Shown one piece after another: positions 37,387-47,344 of a stretch of DNA of 64,000 bases. The notes under the pieces are model-generated. The model ran no database searches and had not been told where the DNA came from. It was given only the letters and a program-made list of their open reading frames with translations. Source of the stretch: Pseudomonas japonica (GTDB taxonomy: Bacteria; Pseudomonadota; Gammaproteobacteria; Pseudomonadales; Pseudomonadaceae). The DNA is taken from contig NZ_JAAMQU010000003.1 of the NCBI RefSeq assembly GCF_013522925.1, forward strand, positions 62,001-126,000, in the 5' to 3' direction. Within the stretch, counting starts at the first letter, position 1. Each line of letters opens with the position of its first letter. The translations under genes and the position numbers were made by a program.

Positions 37387-38079
37387 ATGGCGCGATTCGA
37401 ACACTTTGGGCCAAATCTGGTTGGCCGCGATTATGCGGTGGGGGACATTCACGGGCATTTCAGCCGCCTTGAGGCAACCTTGGACCGTGCGCGGTTCGAT
37501 GCGTCGCGCGACCGTCTGTTCAGCGTGGGCGACCTGGTAGACCGCGGCCCGGAAAGCCCGCGCGCGCTGGAGTGGCTGGAGCAGCCGTGGTTCTACGCGG
37601 TGCAGGGCAACCATGAAGTGCTCACTCGCCAGTTCGTGGACGGCGACCCGCAGCTCAACCCTCGTGATTACCTCAACAGCGGGGGCGCCTGGTTCATGCA
37701 AAGCCCGGTGGAAACCCAGCGGCGCTTCGCCGACCGCTTCGCCAGGTTACCCGTGGCGCTGGAAGTGGAAACCGCCCAGGGCCTGGTTGGGCTGGTGCAC
37801 GCCCATTGCCCGTTTTCCAGCTGGACCACCCTGCGTGAATACCTGACCGGCGCCTTGCCGTATGCGATCGAGCTCGAGGAGGCCTTTCAATGGTCCCGCG
37901 CCCGGCTCAAGCAACGGGACGAAAGCGAGGTGCGCGACGTGCGCGCGGTGGTGGTAGGCCATACGCCCTTGCGCCGGCCGAGGCGCCTGGGGAACGTGTG
38001 GCATATTGATACGGCTGGCTGGAGCGAGGGCTATTTCAGCCTGCTCGAATTGGGGCAATTGCGCGTGGTGCAAGCGTAG
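37387..38079 (+). CDS. Serine/threonine protein phosphatase, PPP family (lambda-phosphatase-like)
   Basis: 230 residues from the ATG at 37387, with AGGAG upstream. The three metallophosphatase signatures are intact: GDIHGH (residues 19-24), GDLVDRG (48-54) and GNHE (74-77), along with VGHTPL near the end. These bind the dinuclear metal centre. Bacterial relatives include PrpA/PrpB and the phage lambda enzyme, which can remove phosphate from Ser, Thr, His or Tyr. The substrate is unknown. Confidence 0.9.
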   Translation: MARFEHFGPNLVGRDYAVGDIHGHFSRLEATLDRARFDASRDRLFSVGDLVDRGPESPRALEWLEQPWFYAVQGNHEVLTRQFVDGDPQLNPRDYLNSGGAWFMQSPVETQRRFADRFARLPVALEVETAQGLVGLVHAHCPFSSWTTLREYLTGALPYAIELEEAFQWSRARLKQRDESEVRDVRAVVVGHTPLRRPRRLGNVWHIDTAGWSEGYFSLLELGQLRVVQA

Positions 38080-38090
38080 CGCGCCTGCCT

Positions 38091-38118
38091 CTGTAGAAGT
38101 GGGCGCAAGCCCTCGAAC
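38091..38118. repeat. REP-like element
   Basis: A segment reading CTGTAGAAGTGGGCGCAAGC and then CCTCGAAC lies between convergent genes. It has the TGTAGxAG...GCGxxxxGCxxxCGAAC layout of the REP elements at 21525-21554 and 42044-42150, but it is more diverged. Confidence 0.35.
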
Positions 38119-38150
38119 GTGGCCCATCGGACTCCGAGCCGCGATTATTC

Positions 38151-39683
38151 CTACACCGGTTGCGTGCAGGCGGGGTACACCTGATTCCTGCCCTGGGCCT
38201 TGGCGCGGTACAGCGCCGCATCCGCCGCCTCCACCAGTGCCTGAGGCCTTGGCGGCAATTCACGGTCGAACCACATGTAGGCGCCGGCGCTCACGGTCAC
38301 GGTGCCATACGGGCTGCCCGTATGAGGAATGCTCAACCCGCGTACGGCTTCGACCATACGTTCGGCCACGCGTACCGCGCCGGCCAGGTCGCACTCAGGC
38401 AGCAGCACCAGCAGCTCCTCGCCGCCATACCTTACTACCAGGTCGCCGGCACGCCCCACGCTCGCCACAACGGCTTGGCCCACATCGCGAATGCAGGCAT
38501 CCCCCGCCGGGTGACCATAGATGTCGTTGTAAGCCTTGAAGTGGTCGATATCCAGCATGATCACGCCCAACGGGCGGCCATTGCGCCGCGCGCGGCCGAT
38601 CTCCATCGGCAGTGCCTGGTCCAGCTGGCGGCGGTTGGCCAGGCCCGTGAGGCTGTCTTGCATGGCCATCAGCTCCAGCGCGGCATGGGCATTGCGCAGC
38701 TCAGCTTCGGTTTGTGCCGTTTGCCGGATCTGCCGGATCAGCATCGCACCGAAAATGCCCGTGGCTGACAGCAGCAGAAGGATCACCATTGCCGTGCGCA
38801 GCATATTCTGCCGCCAGTTGGCGAGCAGGAAAGTCTTGGACTCGGCCGCCAGTACCACCAGTGGGTACTGGCTCACTGCCCGGTAGCCGTACAAGCGCTC
38901 TACGCCATCCACCACGGAAGGCAGCATGCGGGTGCCAGCGGTGGCATTGGGCAATAGCTGGGAAAACACCACACCCTTGGCAATGCTGGTACCGATCAGT
39001 TGCTCGTCATAGGGGCGGCGCACCAGCACTGTGCCGTCGGCCAGTACCAGGTTTATTACCCCGTCGGGATCAAGGCTGTAGCTTTCGTAGAAGCGCTTGA
39101 AGTACTCGACCTTGATGGTTGCAAGTGCCACCCCGGCGAAGCGCCCGTCGCTGTCGTTGATACGGCGCGACAGTGTAATGATCAGGTCACCGGTGGAGCG
39201 GCTGCGGATCACCGGGCCCAGATGCGCGTTGAGGTCGTTATGGGTGCGGTGGTAAATGAAGTAATCGCGGTCAGCGTTATTGGCATTAGGTGGGTTGGCC
39301 TCGTTGGAACTGACCACCCAGCGGCCGTCGCGGTCGTAAATGAACAGGCCGTGCAATTGCTCCAGTGAACCGGTGAGCCGCTTCATCAGCCGGTGCAGGC
39401 GCAGCCGTTGCAGCTCGCCCTCGGTACCATCCACCTGGGCCCGCTCCACCATGCCGATCAACACGGTATCGGCTTCCTCGAACGTGTGGCCCGCGTGTTC
39501 GGCCAGCGAACGTGCCATGTTGGAGGCGTTGGTTTGCGCTGTGAGCAAGGCCTGGTGCCGGGAGGTCCAGCTTTGCCAGATGTCCAGCCCCACCAGGGAC
39601 GACACAACGATCACGATCAGCATCAGCGCTACCGTGACCGGGCTCCTCTGGGCGAGGGGATGAGGGGGGCGGCTATCAGGCAT
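38151..39683 (-). CDS. Diguanylate cyclase with periplasmic Cache sensor
   Basis: 510 residues. A transmembrane helix (about 15-37), a periplasmic dCache-type sensor (about 40-285, with DRDGRWVVSSNEA and YDEQLIGTSI), a second helix (about 293-313) and a GGDEF domain. The active-site signature is RYGGEELL (GGEEL variant, which is catalytically competent in known cyclases). RAGD lies five residues before it, so the I-site for c-di-GMP feedback is intact. It is likely to link a small external ligand to c-di-GMP synthesis. Confidence 0.9.
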   Translation of the reverse strand: MPDSRPPHPLAQRSPVTVALMLIVIVVSSLVGLDIWQSWTSRHQALLTAQTNASNMARSLAEHAGHTFEEADTVLIGMVERAQVDGTEGELQRLRLHRLMKRLTGSLEQLHGLFIYDRDGRWVVSSNEANPPNANNADRDYFIYHRTHNDLNAHLGPVIRSRSTGDLIITLSRRINDSDGRFAGVALATIKVEYFKRFYESYSLDPDGVINLVLADGTVLVRRPYDEQLIGTSIAKGVVFSQLLPNATAGTRMLPSVVDGVERLYGYRAVSQYPLVVLAAESKTFLLANWRQNMLRTAMVILLLLSATGIFGAMLIRQIRQTAQTEAELRNAHAALELMAMQDSLTGLANRRQLDQALPMEIGRARRNGRPLGVIMLDIDHFKAYNDIYGHPAGDACIRDVGQAVVASVGRAGDLVVRYGGEELLVLLPECDLAGAVRVAERMVEAVRGLSIPHTGSPYGTVTVSAGAYMWFDRELPPRPQALVEAADAALYRAKAQGRNQVYPACTQPV

Positions 39684-39911
39684 TCGCGCTCGCTGTACAG
39701 GTTCTGACTATGGGCAGGTCGCCCGACGAAGCCGGTGCGCTGCAAGCGAAGCCGGGGGCGGGGCCGCTACAGCTGGGAGCGTAGCGGGTGACCGTCGGGG
39801 CGAATGATGACTGCCGCGCCGCATGGCTGCAACAACAGGGCGTGTTTTCCCATGCAACGTTCGCCGTGCGCGGCACTCTGAACAGAATCCATTGCAACGG
39901 AAGGTAGCCCT

Positions 39912-41978
39912 ATGACCACTCCTGATCCGGATTACGTGCGCTGGCTGGTGGAGCGCTCCATGCTCAACGCCGCCAAGCAGCGGGCCAAGCTGTATTCAGG
40001 GCAAGCCCGGCTATGGCAGAGGCCCTTCGCCCAAGCCCGGCCACGGGACGCCTCGGCCATCGCTTCGGTGTGGTTCACGGCTTATCCCGCGTCGATCGTG
40101 ACCCGTGAAGGGGGCTCTGTGTTGCAAGCGCTGGGCGATGAAACCCTGTGGCATGCCTTGTCGGAGATCGGCATCCAGGGCATCCATAACGGCCCGCTGA
40201 AGTTATCCGGCGGCCTGCGCGGGCGCACCCAGACGCCTACCATCGACGGTAACTTCGACCGCATCAGTTTCGATATCGACCCGGCCCTTGGGACCGAGGC
40301 AGAGCTTGTGGCCCTCGCGCGCCTGGCGGCAGCGCACAACGCGGTGGTGATCGAGGATGCCATCCCGTCTCATACCGGCAAGGGCGCGGACTATCGCCTG
40401 GCTGAAATGGCCTACGAGGAGTACCCGGGGCTGTTCCACATGGTGGAAATCCGCGAGGAAGACTGGGGCCTGCTGCCGGAAGTACCGCCGGGGCGCGATG
40501 CGGTGAACCTGCCGCCGGCGCTGGTGGATACCCTGCGCGACAAGCACTACATTGTCGGCCAGCTGCAACGGGTGATCTTCTTCGAGCCGGGCGTGAAGGA
40601 AACCGACTGGAGCGCCACGCCAGTGGTCACGGGTGTGGACGGCAAGGCGCGGCGCTGGGTGTACCTGCATTACTTCAAGGAAGGCCAGCCTTCATTGAAT
40701 TGGCTGGACCCAAGCTTTGCGGCGCAACAGATGATCATCGGCGACGCCTTGCATGCCATTGACGTGGTGGGCGCGCGCATTCTGAGGCTCGATGCCAACG
40801 GTTTCCTGGGTGTGGAGCGCCGGCCGGAAGGCAATGCCTGGTCCGAAAGCCACCCGCTGTCGGTCAACGGCAACCAGTTGCTGGGCGGCGCTATACGCAA
40901 GGCGGGTGGTTTCAGCTTCCAGGAACTGAACCTGACCATCGATGACATCGCGGCCATGTCCCATGGCGGTGCCGATCTGTCTTATGACTTCATCACCCGC
41001 CCGGCTTATCAGCACGCTTTGTTGACCGGGCGCACCGAATTCCTGCGGCTGATGCTCAAGGAAATGCACCGCTTCGGCATCGACCCGGCCTCGCTGATCC
41101 ACGCCTTGCAGAACCACGATGAGCTTACCCTGGAGCTGGTGCACTTCTGGACCCTGCACGCCCATGACCAATTCATGTACCAGGGCCAGACCTTCCCGGG
41201 GAACATCCTGCGCGAGCACATTCGCGAGGAGATGTACGAGCGGCTCGCGGGCGAACACGCGCCGTATAACCTCAAGTTCGTCACCAATGGAGTGTCCTGC
41301 ACCACCGCCAGTATCATCACCGCCGCGCTGGGGATCCGCGACCTGGACACCCTCACTGCCGAAGACGTGAAGCGTATCCAGCACATTCACCTGTTGCTGG
41401 TGATGTACAACGCCATGCAGCCAGGGGTGTTCGCGTTGTCCGGTTGGGACCTGGCCGGCGCATTGCCGGTGCCGCCGGACCAGGTGGCGCATTTGATGGG
41501 CGATGGCGACACCCGCTGGATTCATCGCGGCGCCTATGACCTGGTGGATCTGGACCCTGACGCCGAGGTCTCTGTGGGCGGCATGCCCAAGGCCCGCGCG
41601 TTGTACGGTAGCCTGGTAGAACAGTTACAGCGCCCGGATTCGTTTGCTTCGCAACTGAAGAAAATCCTCGCGGTACGCCGTGCCTATGACATTGCCGCCA
41701 GCAAGCAGATCATGGTGCCGGACACCGAGCACCCTTCGTTGCTGATCATGGTTCATGAGTTGCCCGCAGGCAAAGGCACCCAAATCACCGCGCTGAACTT
41801 CGGCAACGAAGCGCTCGTGGAAACCCTTCACCTGCCTGGCATTGCGCCCGGCCCGGTAGTGGACATTATCAACGAGCGGGTGGAAGGGGACTTGAGTGAA
41901 CACGGAGACTTCACCATCAGCCTCGACCCATACGAAGGCCTGGCGTTACGCGTGGTGAGCGCGTCATTGCCGTTGTAG
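39912..41978 (+). CDS. treS: Trehalose synthase-type glycosyl hydrolase (GH13), stand-alone form
   Basis: 688 residues. The GH13 catalytic triad is intact: nucleophile Asp294 in RLDANGFLG, general acid Glu338 in FSFQELNL and the transition-state Asp403 in QNHDELT. This length and sequence fit the stand-alone TreS of Pseudomonas (as distinct from the TreS-Pep2 fusion), which interconverts maltose and trehalose. GGAAGG precedes the ATG. It is monocistronic. The upstream region (39684-39911) shows no evident operator. Confidence 0.8.
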   Translation: MTTPDPDYVRWLVERSMLNAAKQRAKLYSGQARLWQRPFAQARPRDASAIASVWFTAYPASIVTREGGSVLQALGDETLWHALSEIGIQGIHNGPLKLSGGLRGRTQTPTIDGNFDRISFDIDPALGTEAELVALARLAAAHNAVVIEDAIPSHTGKGADYRLAEMAYEEYPGLFHMVEIREEDWGLLPEVPPGRDAVNLPPALVDTLRDKHYIVGQLQRVIFFEPGVKETDWSATPVVTGVDGKARRWVYLHYFKEGQPSLNWLDPSFAAQQMIIGDALHAIDVVGARILRLDANGFLGVERRPEGNAWSESHPLSVNGNQLLGGAIRKAGGFSFQELNLTIDDIAAMSHGGADLSYDFITRPAYQHALLTGRTEFLRLMLKEMHRFGIDPASLIHALQNHDELTLELVHFWTLHAHDQFMYQGQTFPGNILREHIREEMYERLAGEHAPYNLKFVTNGVSCTTASIITAALGIRDLDTLTAEDVKRIQHIHLLLVMYNAMQPGVFALSGWDLAGALPVPPDQVAHLMGDGDTRWIHRGAYDLVDLDPDAEVSVGGMPKARALYGSLVEQLQRPDSFASQLKKILAVRRAYDIAASKQIMVPDTEHPSLLIMVHELPAGKGTQITALNFGNEALVETLHLPGIAPGPVVDIINERVEGDLSEHGDFTISLDPYEGLALRVVSASLPL

Positions 41979-41985
41979 CGCCCAT

Positions 41986-42150
41986 TGTGGGAGGCGGGGG
42001 CCGGCCTTCCGGCGAAGCCGACACCAAGGGGTTTAGTGGTGCTCCTGTTCGCGAGCTTCGCCCGCTTCCCACAGAGGTACAAGCTCCCTCAGGGTATCAG
42101 GATGAACCCTGTAGGAGCCGGGTGTAGCCGAAGGCGGAACTCGCGAATAG
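41986..42150. repeat. Cluster of REP-like elements between treS and tkt
   Basis: Three elements fill the gap between the convergent genes: one at 41986-42026 (GTGGGAGGCGGGGG followed by a CCGGC dyad and GCGAAG), one in the opposite orientation at 42044-42073 (a near copy of 21525-21554), and one at 42109-42150 (CTGTAGGAGCCGGG ... CTCGCGAA). Inverted neighbouring copies resemble a REPIN-type arrangement. Such cruciform-prone DNA may also help to end the convergent transcripts. Confidence 0.55.
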
Positions 42151-42153
42151 GGG

Positions 42154-44226
42154 CTATCGGATCTGCTCTTTCGCCAGCTTCACCACGTTCTCGACGGTAA
42201 AGCCAAACTGCGCCTGCAGCTTGCTGATGGGGGCGGAGGCGCCGAAGGTGTTCATCACTACTTTGGCGCCGGTGTTGCCCACATACCGGTCCCAACCCAA
42301 GGGGCCGGCCTGTTCGATGGCCACCCGGGCGGTGATCGCTGGCGGCAGGACGCTGTCCTTGTAGGCGGTGTCCTGCTCCTCGAACAACTCCCAGCACGGC
42401 ATCGAAACCACGCGGCTGTCGATACCTTCAGCCTTGAGCTTGTCATGGGCTTCCACTGCCAGGCTCAGCTCGCTGCCCGTGGCCAGCAGAATCACTTTCG
42501 GGGACTCACCGTCGGCCAGCACGTAGGCGCCTTTCTCTACATTGTCCGCGCTGGCAGAGCGCTCCCGATCAAGGGTCGGCAGCGGTTGCCGACTGAGGAT
42601 GATGCAGGAAGGACGATCGGTCTGCTTCAATGCGATCTTCCACGCCTGCGCGGTTTCGTTGGCGTCGCCCGGGCGAAGTGTGAGCACGCCTGGGGTGGCG
42701 CGCAGTTGCGCCAATTGCTCGATCGGCTGATGGGTCGGCCCGTCTTCGCCCACGCCGATAGAGTCGTGGGTGAACACGAACACCACCGGCAGCTCCATGA
42801 TCGAAGCCAGGCGGATTGGCGGCTTCATATAGTCGCTGAATACCAGGAACGTGGAGGTGTACGGCCGCAGGTAACACAAGGCCATGCCATTGGCGATGGC
42901 GCCCATGGCGTGCTCGCGCACCCCGAAGTGCAGGTTTCGCCCGTTGTAGCTGGCGGCCTGGAAGCTGCCCGCGCCTTCGAACGTAAGGTTGGTCTTGGTG
43001 GACGGGGACAGGTCGGCCGAGCCGCCGAGCAGCCATGGGATTCGCTCGGCGTAGGCATTCAACACCTTACCGCCCGATTGCCGGCTGGCGACGCCTTTGG
43101 CATCGGTCGGGAAGGGTTCGATAGACGCATCCCAGCCTTCAGGCATCTGGCCGGCCCGCATGCGTACCAGATCATCGGCCAGCGCCGGCTCCTGGTTTTC
43201 CAGCGCCGCGAGCGCCGCTTCCCAAGCGCAATAAGCCTCCTGATTCCGTTCGCGCAAGGTGGCTTGCAACCAGCCCTTGGCATCCTCGGGCACGCTGAAC
43301 TGCGCGTCCGGGTCCCAGCCGTAGGCTTTCTTGGCGAGGCGGATTTCCTCTTCGCCCAACGGCTCGCCGTGGGCAGCCGCCGAATTGTGCTTATTAGGCG
43401 CGCCATAGCCGATCACGCTGTCCACCACGATGAGCAGGGGCGCGTTGCCGCCGCCTTCGAACTGTTCCAGCGCTTGGGAAAGGGCCGTAGTGTCGTTCGC
43501 ATCGGTCACGTGCAGGGTGTTCCAGCCGTAGCCTTGGAAGCGGGTGATCACGTTCTCGCTGAACGCCAGTTCCGTATGGCCTTCAATGCTGATGGTGTTG
43601 TTGTCGTAGATCCAGCACAGGTTGCCCAGCTTCAGGTGGCCTGCCAGGGAAGCGGCTTCACCGCTGATCCCCTCCATCATGTCGCCGTCACCGCAAATGG
43701 CGAACACGCGGTAGTCGAACAGCGTGTTGGCGGCGCGGTTGAAGCGTTCGCCAAGCCAGTGGCTGGCCATGGCCATGCCCACACTGTTGGCGCAGCCCTG
43801 GCCGAGCGGGCCAGTGGTGGTTTCCACGCCGGTGGTCATGCGGTATTCGGGGTGGCCAGGGGTTTTGGAGGACATCTGCCGGAACTGCTTGATGTCGTCC
43901 AGGCTCACTGCCGGTTCACCGGTGGGTTTGCCATCGGCGTCGATCTCCACCACACCGGCCAGGTGCAGGATCGAATACAGCAGCATCGAGGCGTGGCCGG
44001 CCGACAACACGAAGCGATCGCGGTTGGGCCAGTCAGGGTGATCGGGGTGGTAACGAAGGAAGCGGCTCCACAGCGTATACGCCACAGGCGCAAGGGCCAT
44101 GGGCGTGCCGGGGTGTCCCGAATTGGCCTTTTGCACGGCATCCATGCTCAAGGTACGGATGGTGTCGGTGCACAAGCGATCGCGCGCATCGCGGTCGGCG
44201 GCAGGGAGGGAGGAGGGTGCTTGCAT
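42154..44226 (-). CDS. tkt: Transketolase
   Basis: 690 residues with the complete three-domain architecture. Thiamine-diphosphate binding is shown by GDGDMMEGISGEAASLAGHL (core GDGDMMEG), the N-terminus has ANSGHPGTPMALAP, and the pyrimidine domain has the conserved histidine stretch HDSIGVGEDGPTHQPIEQL. It moves two-carbon units in the pentose phosphate pathway. It is longer than the usual Pseudomonas enzyme linked to epd (about 665 residues, from memory), so it may be a second isoform. AAGGA lies upstream of the ATG. No operon partner. Confidence 0.92.
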   Translation of the reverse strand: MQAPSSLPAADRDARDRLCTDTIRTLSMDAVQKANSGHPGTPMALAPVAYTLWSRFLRYHPDHPDWPNRDRFVLSAGHASMLLYSILHLAGVVEIDADGKPTGEPAVSLDDIKQFRQMSSKTPGHPEYRMTTGVETTTGPLGQGCANSVGMAMASHWLGERFNRAANTLFDYRVFAICGDGDMMEGISGEAASLAGHLKLGNLCWIYDNNTISIEGHTELAFSENVITRFQGYGWNTLHVTDANDTTALSQALEQFEGGGNAPLLIVVDSVIGYGAPNKHNSAAAHGEPLGEEEIRLAKKAYGWDPDAQFSVPEDAKGWLQATLRERNQEAYCAWEAALAALENQEPALADDLVRMRAGQMPEGWDASIEPFPTDAKGVASRQSGGKVLNAYAERIPWLLGGSADLSPSTKTNLTFEGAGSFQAASYNGRNLHFGVREHAMGAIANGMALCYLRPYTSTFLVFSDYMKPPIRLASIMELPVVFVFTHDSIGVGEDGPTHQPIEQLAQLRATPGVLTLRPGDANETAQAWKIALKQTDRPSCIILSRQPLPTLDRERSASADNVEKGAYVLADGESPKVILLATGSELSLAVEAHDKLKAEGIDSRVVSMPCWELFEEQDTAYKDSVLPPAITARVAIEQAGPLGWDRYVGNTGAKVVMNTFGASAPISKLQAQFGFTVENVVKLAKEQIR

Positions 44227-44422
44227 GGTTGGGGGTCCTTGGTCGACAGTGAGTCGATTAGCGGACCGGCGCGCGGCCGGCTCCGTAACCGTGCTGGTTA
44301 TGAAGCTGACCGCCGTAGCGCTGATGAGTTGCCTTGGGTTATGCGGTGTTCATGTTGCTAACCCGTAACAGCAAGCCTTGGCCCCGACCGGCCGCATGGG
44401 CCGCAAGTCGGGGATGGCCCGG

Positions 44423-45145
44423 TCACGCCATGCCTGGCAGCTCATGGGGGCGCAGGTCGAACACCAGCACCTCGGCGTTATCGCCGTCGGTCAACGCCAG
44501 GGTGCGTTCATTGCGTACCCGAACGCCGTCGCCTTCCACCAGTTTCTGCCCGTTGAGGGTGATGCTGCCTTGAGCCACGTGGACATAGGCGTAGCGGTCT
44601 TCGGCCAGGGTCAGCTCGGCGCGTTCTTCGCCGTTGAACAAGCCGGCATACACGCGGGCATCCTGGCGAACCGACAGCGAGCCGTCCGTGCCTTCCGGCG
44701 AGATGATCAGCCGCAGGCGGCCGCGCTTCTCTTCGTGGGTGAAGTGCTGTTGCTGGTAGCGCGGTTGGGCGCCTTGCACCGAGGGCACGATCCAGATTTG
44801 CAGGAAGTGCACCGGGGCATCGGCCGAGTGGTTGAACTCGCTGTGGGTCACGCCACGGCCGGCGCTCATCAGTTGCACGTCGCCAGGGCGGATGACCGAG
44901 CCGGTGCCCAGGCTGTCCTGGTGTTCCAATGCGCCTTCGAGCACATAAGAGAAAATTTCCATGTCCCGGTGCGGGTGCTGGCCAAAGCCCTTGGCAGGCG
45001 CCACACGGTCATCGTTGATCACCAGCAGGTCGGAGAACCCTTGCTCGCGAGGGTCGCGATAGGAGGCGAACGAGAAGGTATGGAAAGATTTGAGCCAGCC
45101 ATGGTTGGCTTCGCCGCGTTCGTTGGATTTGCGCAGAGCGAGCAT
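44423..45145 (-). CDS. Pirin-family cupin (YhaK-like)
   Basis: 240 residues from the ATG at 45145, preceded by GAGG. Two cupin domains are visible. The first holds the metal ligands in GFGQHPHRDMEIFSYVLEG (two His plus Glu) and GRGVTHSEFNHS. Pirins of this type can act as quercetin 2,3-dioxygenases or redox-sensing proteins. It is divergent from a LysR gene (111 bases apart), and such pairs are common in Pseudomonas, so the LysR protein probably controls it. Confidence 0.88.
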   Translation of the reverse strand: MLALRKSNERGEANHGWLKSFHTFSFASYRDPREQGFSDLLVINDDRVAPAKGFGQHPHRDMEIFSYVLEGALEHQDSLGTGSVIRPGDVQLMSAGRGVTHSEFNHSADAPVHFLQIWIVPSVQGAQPRYQQQHFTHEEKRGRLRLIISPEGTDGSLSVRQDARVYAGLFNGEERAELTLAEDRYAYVHVAQGSITLNGQKLVEGDGVRVRNERTLALTDGDNAEVLVFDLRPHELPGMA

Positions 45146-45256
45146 GTCGTGCACCTCGTGTGAGTGGGTATGGGACTAGTGTACTGTCGCACTGCCGATG
45201 TATTAAGTAGCTGAAACACGCCATACTGTCTCGCACACGTTGACAGTGAGTGCGCC

Positions 45257-46144
45257 ATGAACCCATTCGAAGACATGCGGTTGTTTACCCAGGTACTGGA
45301 GTCCGGCAGCTTTACGGCCGCAGCGGAGCACCTTGGGATTTCCAAGCAATTGATCAGCCGCCGGGTGATGCAGCTCGAGGAGCGCCTGGGGGTACGCCTG
45401 CTTAACCGCTCCACCCGCAGGCTGGATGTGACGCCGCTTGGCCATGCCTACCACGAAGCGGCATTACGCCTGCTCAATGAAGTGGAACAGGTGGAGCAGA
45501 GCATCGCCGGCGAGCATGGCCAGCCTCGCGGTACCGTCCGCCTGAGCGCGCCCTTGTCGTTCGCCGTGGAGCATCTGAGCGGGTTGTTTCCGCTGTTCAT
45601 GCAGCGCTATCCGGACGTAAGCGTTGAAGTGGACTTGAGCGACCGCTCCGTGGACCTGCTCGCCGAGGGCTTCGACATGGCCTTGCGCATTGGCGACCTT
45701 GAAGATTCGAGCCTGATTGCCCGGCGCATTGCCCAGGTGGAACGTGTGTGGGTATGCAGCCCGCAGTACCTGGCAGCCCGCGGCGAACCGGATAGCCCCG
45801 CAACGTTGGCCAGCCATGAGTGCTTGCCGTACGGCCATGGCCGCACGTCCCAGTGGCGCTTCGAGCGGGAAGGGAAGACACAGGTGGTGCACGTGAGCGG
45901 GCGATTGCGCGCTAACAACGGGGAAGTGTTGCGCGACGCGGCAGTGGCTGGGCTGGGTATTACCTATCTGCCGCTGTTTATTGTGCGTAACGCCCTGGCC
46001 GAAGGCCGCCTGGCCCGGGTGCTCGATGAATGGCGGCCGCCGGCCCTGGCGTTGTCTGCCCTGTACCCCCAGCATCGCCAGGGCTCGCGAGCGGTACAGG
46101 TGCTGGTGGAGTTTTTAAGGGAGCAGCTACAAGACGCCCTGTGA
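45257..46144 (+). CDS. LysR-type regulator, divergent from pirin
   Basis: 295 residues, the normal LysR length. The winged HTH (MRLFTQVLESGSFTAAAEHLGISKQLISRRV, given here as ESGSFTAAAEHLGIS) is followed by an effector domain with DLSDRSVDLLAEGFDMALRIG. The LysR proteins next to pirin genes usually repress or activate them in response to redox or aromatic compounds. Its last 18 bases overlap the end of the convergent MFS gene. Confidence 0.86.
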   Translation: MNPFEDMRLFTQVLESGSFTAAAEHLGISKQLISRRVMQLEERLGVRLLNRSTRRLDVTPLGHAYHEAALRLLNEVEQVEQSIAGEHGQPRGTVRLSAPLSFAVEHLSGLFPLFMQRYPDVSVEVDLSDRSVDLLAEGFDMALRIGDLEDSSLIARRIAQVERVWVCSPQYLAARGEPDSPATLASHECLPYGHGRTSQWRFEREGKTQVVHVSGRLRANNGEVLRDAAVAGLGITYLPLFIVRNALAEGRLARVLDEWRPPALALSALYPQHRQGSRAVQVLVEFLREQLQDAL

Positions 46145-47317
46145 CGCCCTGCGCGAGCGCACCAGGAATATCACTAGCCCCACCAAGGGCAATGCCATGC
46201 CCAGCACCACCACGCCATGCCAGCCGGCGGCTTCGTACAAGCTACTGGCGAAGGCAGAGCCCAGCGCGCCGCCGATGAAGATACTGGTTACGTACAGCCC
46301 GTTGAGCCGCGCGCGGCTGTTGGCGTCCAGGGCGTAGATCACCCGCTGGCCAGTGACCATGCTCATTTGCACCGCAAAATCCAGGAGTACGCCAGTAAGC
46401 GCCAGCCACAGCACACCGCCGGGCAGTTCCCCCAGCAAAAAGGCGCAGGGCGCCATCACCAGTGCCAGCAGCGTAGCGGCCTGGCTATGCCCGGCATCCG
46501 CCAGGCGGCCGGCAACGGGCGCCGCGATCGCGCCCATGGCCCCCACCAGTGCGAACAGGGCGATCTGCGTCTGGCTCAAGCCATATACGCGGGACAGCTC
46601 CACCGGCACCGTGGTCCAGAACAGACTGAACGCGGCGAACATCAAGCCCTGGTACAAGGCGCGCTCGCGCAAGGCGGGGAAGCGCTTGAGCAATACCAGC
46701 ATCGAATGCAGCAACTGTATGTAAGTCGCGCTGTGTTCGGGTTGCCGACGGGGCAAGGTGAACATCAACAAGGCCAGGATGGCGACCATCACCACCGCCG
46801 CTACGATGAACACCGCGCGCCAGCCCAGATGGTCGGCAATCACGCTGGCCAACGGCCGGGCCAGCAGGATGCCGAGCAGCAAGCCGCTCATGATATTGCC
46901 CACTACCCGGCCCCGGATGGCTTCGGGCGCCATGTGCGCGGCCATGGGAATAAGCATTTGCACCGCGACCGAGCTGAAGCCGATCAGCAGCGAGATCCCC
47001 AAAAATACCTCTGGCCGAGCCGTGAATGCCGCCCCCACCAGGCTCAATGCCGCCAATACCACGGTAGCGAGAATAAGCCTGCGGTTCTCCAGCAAGTCGG
47101 CCAACGGCACCAGCAGGAACAACCCCAGCGCGTAGCCGACCTGGGTCAGCGACACCACCAGGCTGGCCCCGTGGGGCGAAAGGCCGATGGCGGGCGCGAT
47201 CAGCTCGATGATCGGCTGGCTGTAGTAGATGTTGGCAACAATCGCGCCGCAGCAGAACGCGAACAGCACTACCAGCGCGGGGGTGATCGCCGCGTGGGCA
47301 CGGGAGGTAGAGGTCAT
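46127..47317 (-). CDS. MFS efflux-type transporter (DHA1-like)
   Basis: 396 residues from the ATG at 47317; another ATG at 47344 lies directly after the response-regulator stop and would add nine residues. Twelve membrane segments are predicted, with YYSQPIIELIAP early and VSLTQVGYALGLFLLVPLADLLENRR (core GYALGLFLLVPLAD) typical of sugar-efflux or drug-efflux proteins. The gene follows the two-component pair on the same strand, so it is a likely target or partner of that system. The substrate is not known. Confidence 0.82.
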   Translation of the reverse strand: MTSTSRAHAAITPALVVLFAFCCGAIVANIYYSQPIIELIAPAIGLSPHGASLVVSLTQVGYALGLFLLVPLADLLENRRLILATVVLAALSLVGAAFTARPEVFLGISLLIGFSSVAVQMLIPMAAHMAPEAIRGRVVGNIMSGLLLGILLARPLASVIADHLGWRAVFIVAAVVMVAILALLMFTLPRRQPEHSATYIQLLHSMLVLLKRFPALRERALYQGLMFAAFSLFWTTVPVELSRVYGLSQTQIALFALVGAMGAIAAPVAGRLADAGHSQAATLLALVMAPCAFLLGELPGGVLWLALTGVLLDFAVQMSMVTGQRVIYALDANSRARLNGLYVTSIFIGGALGSAFASSLYEAAGWHGVVVLGMALPLVGLVIFLVRSRRASQGVL

Positions 47318-47344
47318 TTCCAGGTCCGGGATAGGAGGGTTCAT

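Noticed and set aside
39684..39911. Possible REP-like element before treS
   Set aside because: Only fragments such as CTGGGAGCGTAGCGGG recall the repeat; too diverged to list.
42445..44361. 638-codon open frame opposite transketolase
   Set aside because: Typical GC-driven antisense frame with no domain; the transketolase on the minus strand is complete.
44300..44368. Tiny ORF (MKLTAVALMSCLGLCGVHVANP) upstream of tkt
   Set aside because: It looks like a signal peptide without a mature protein and has no ribosome site; more likely chance.
44390..44430. CCCCGAC...GTCGGGG dyad near the end of the pirin gene as a terminator
   Set aside because: The stem is plausible but there is no T-run on the transcribed strand; left out as a feature.
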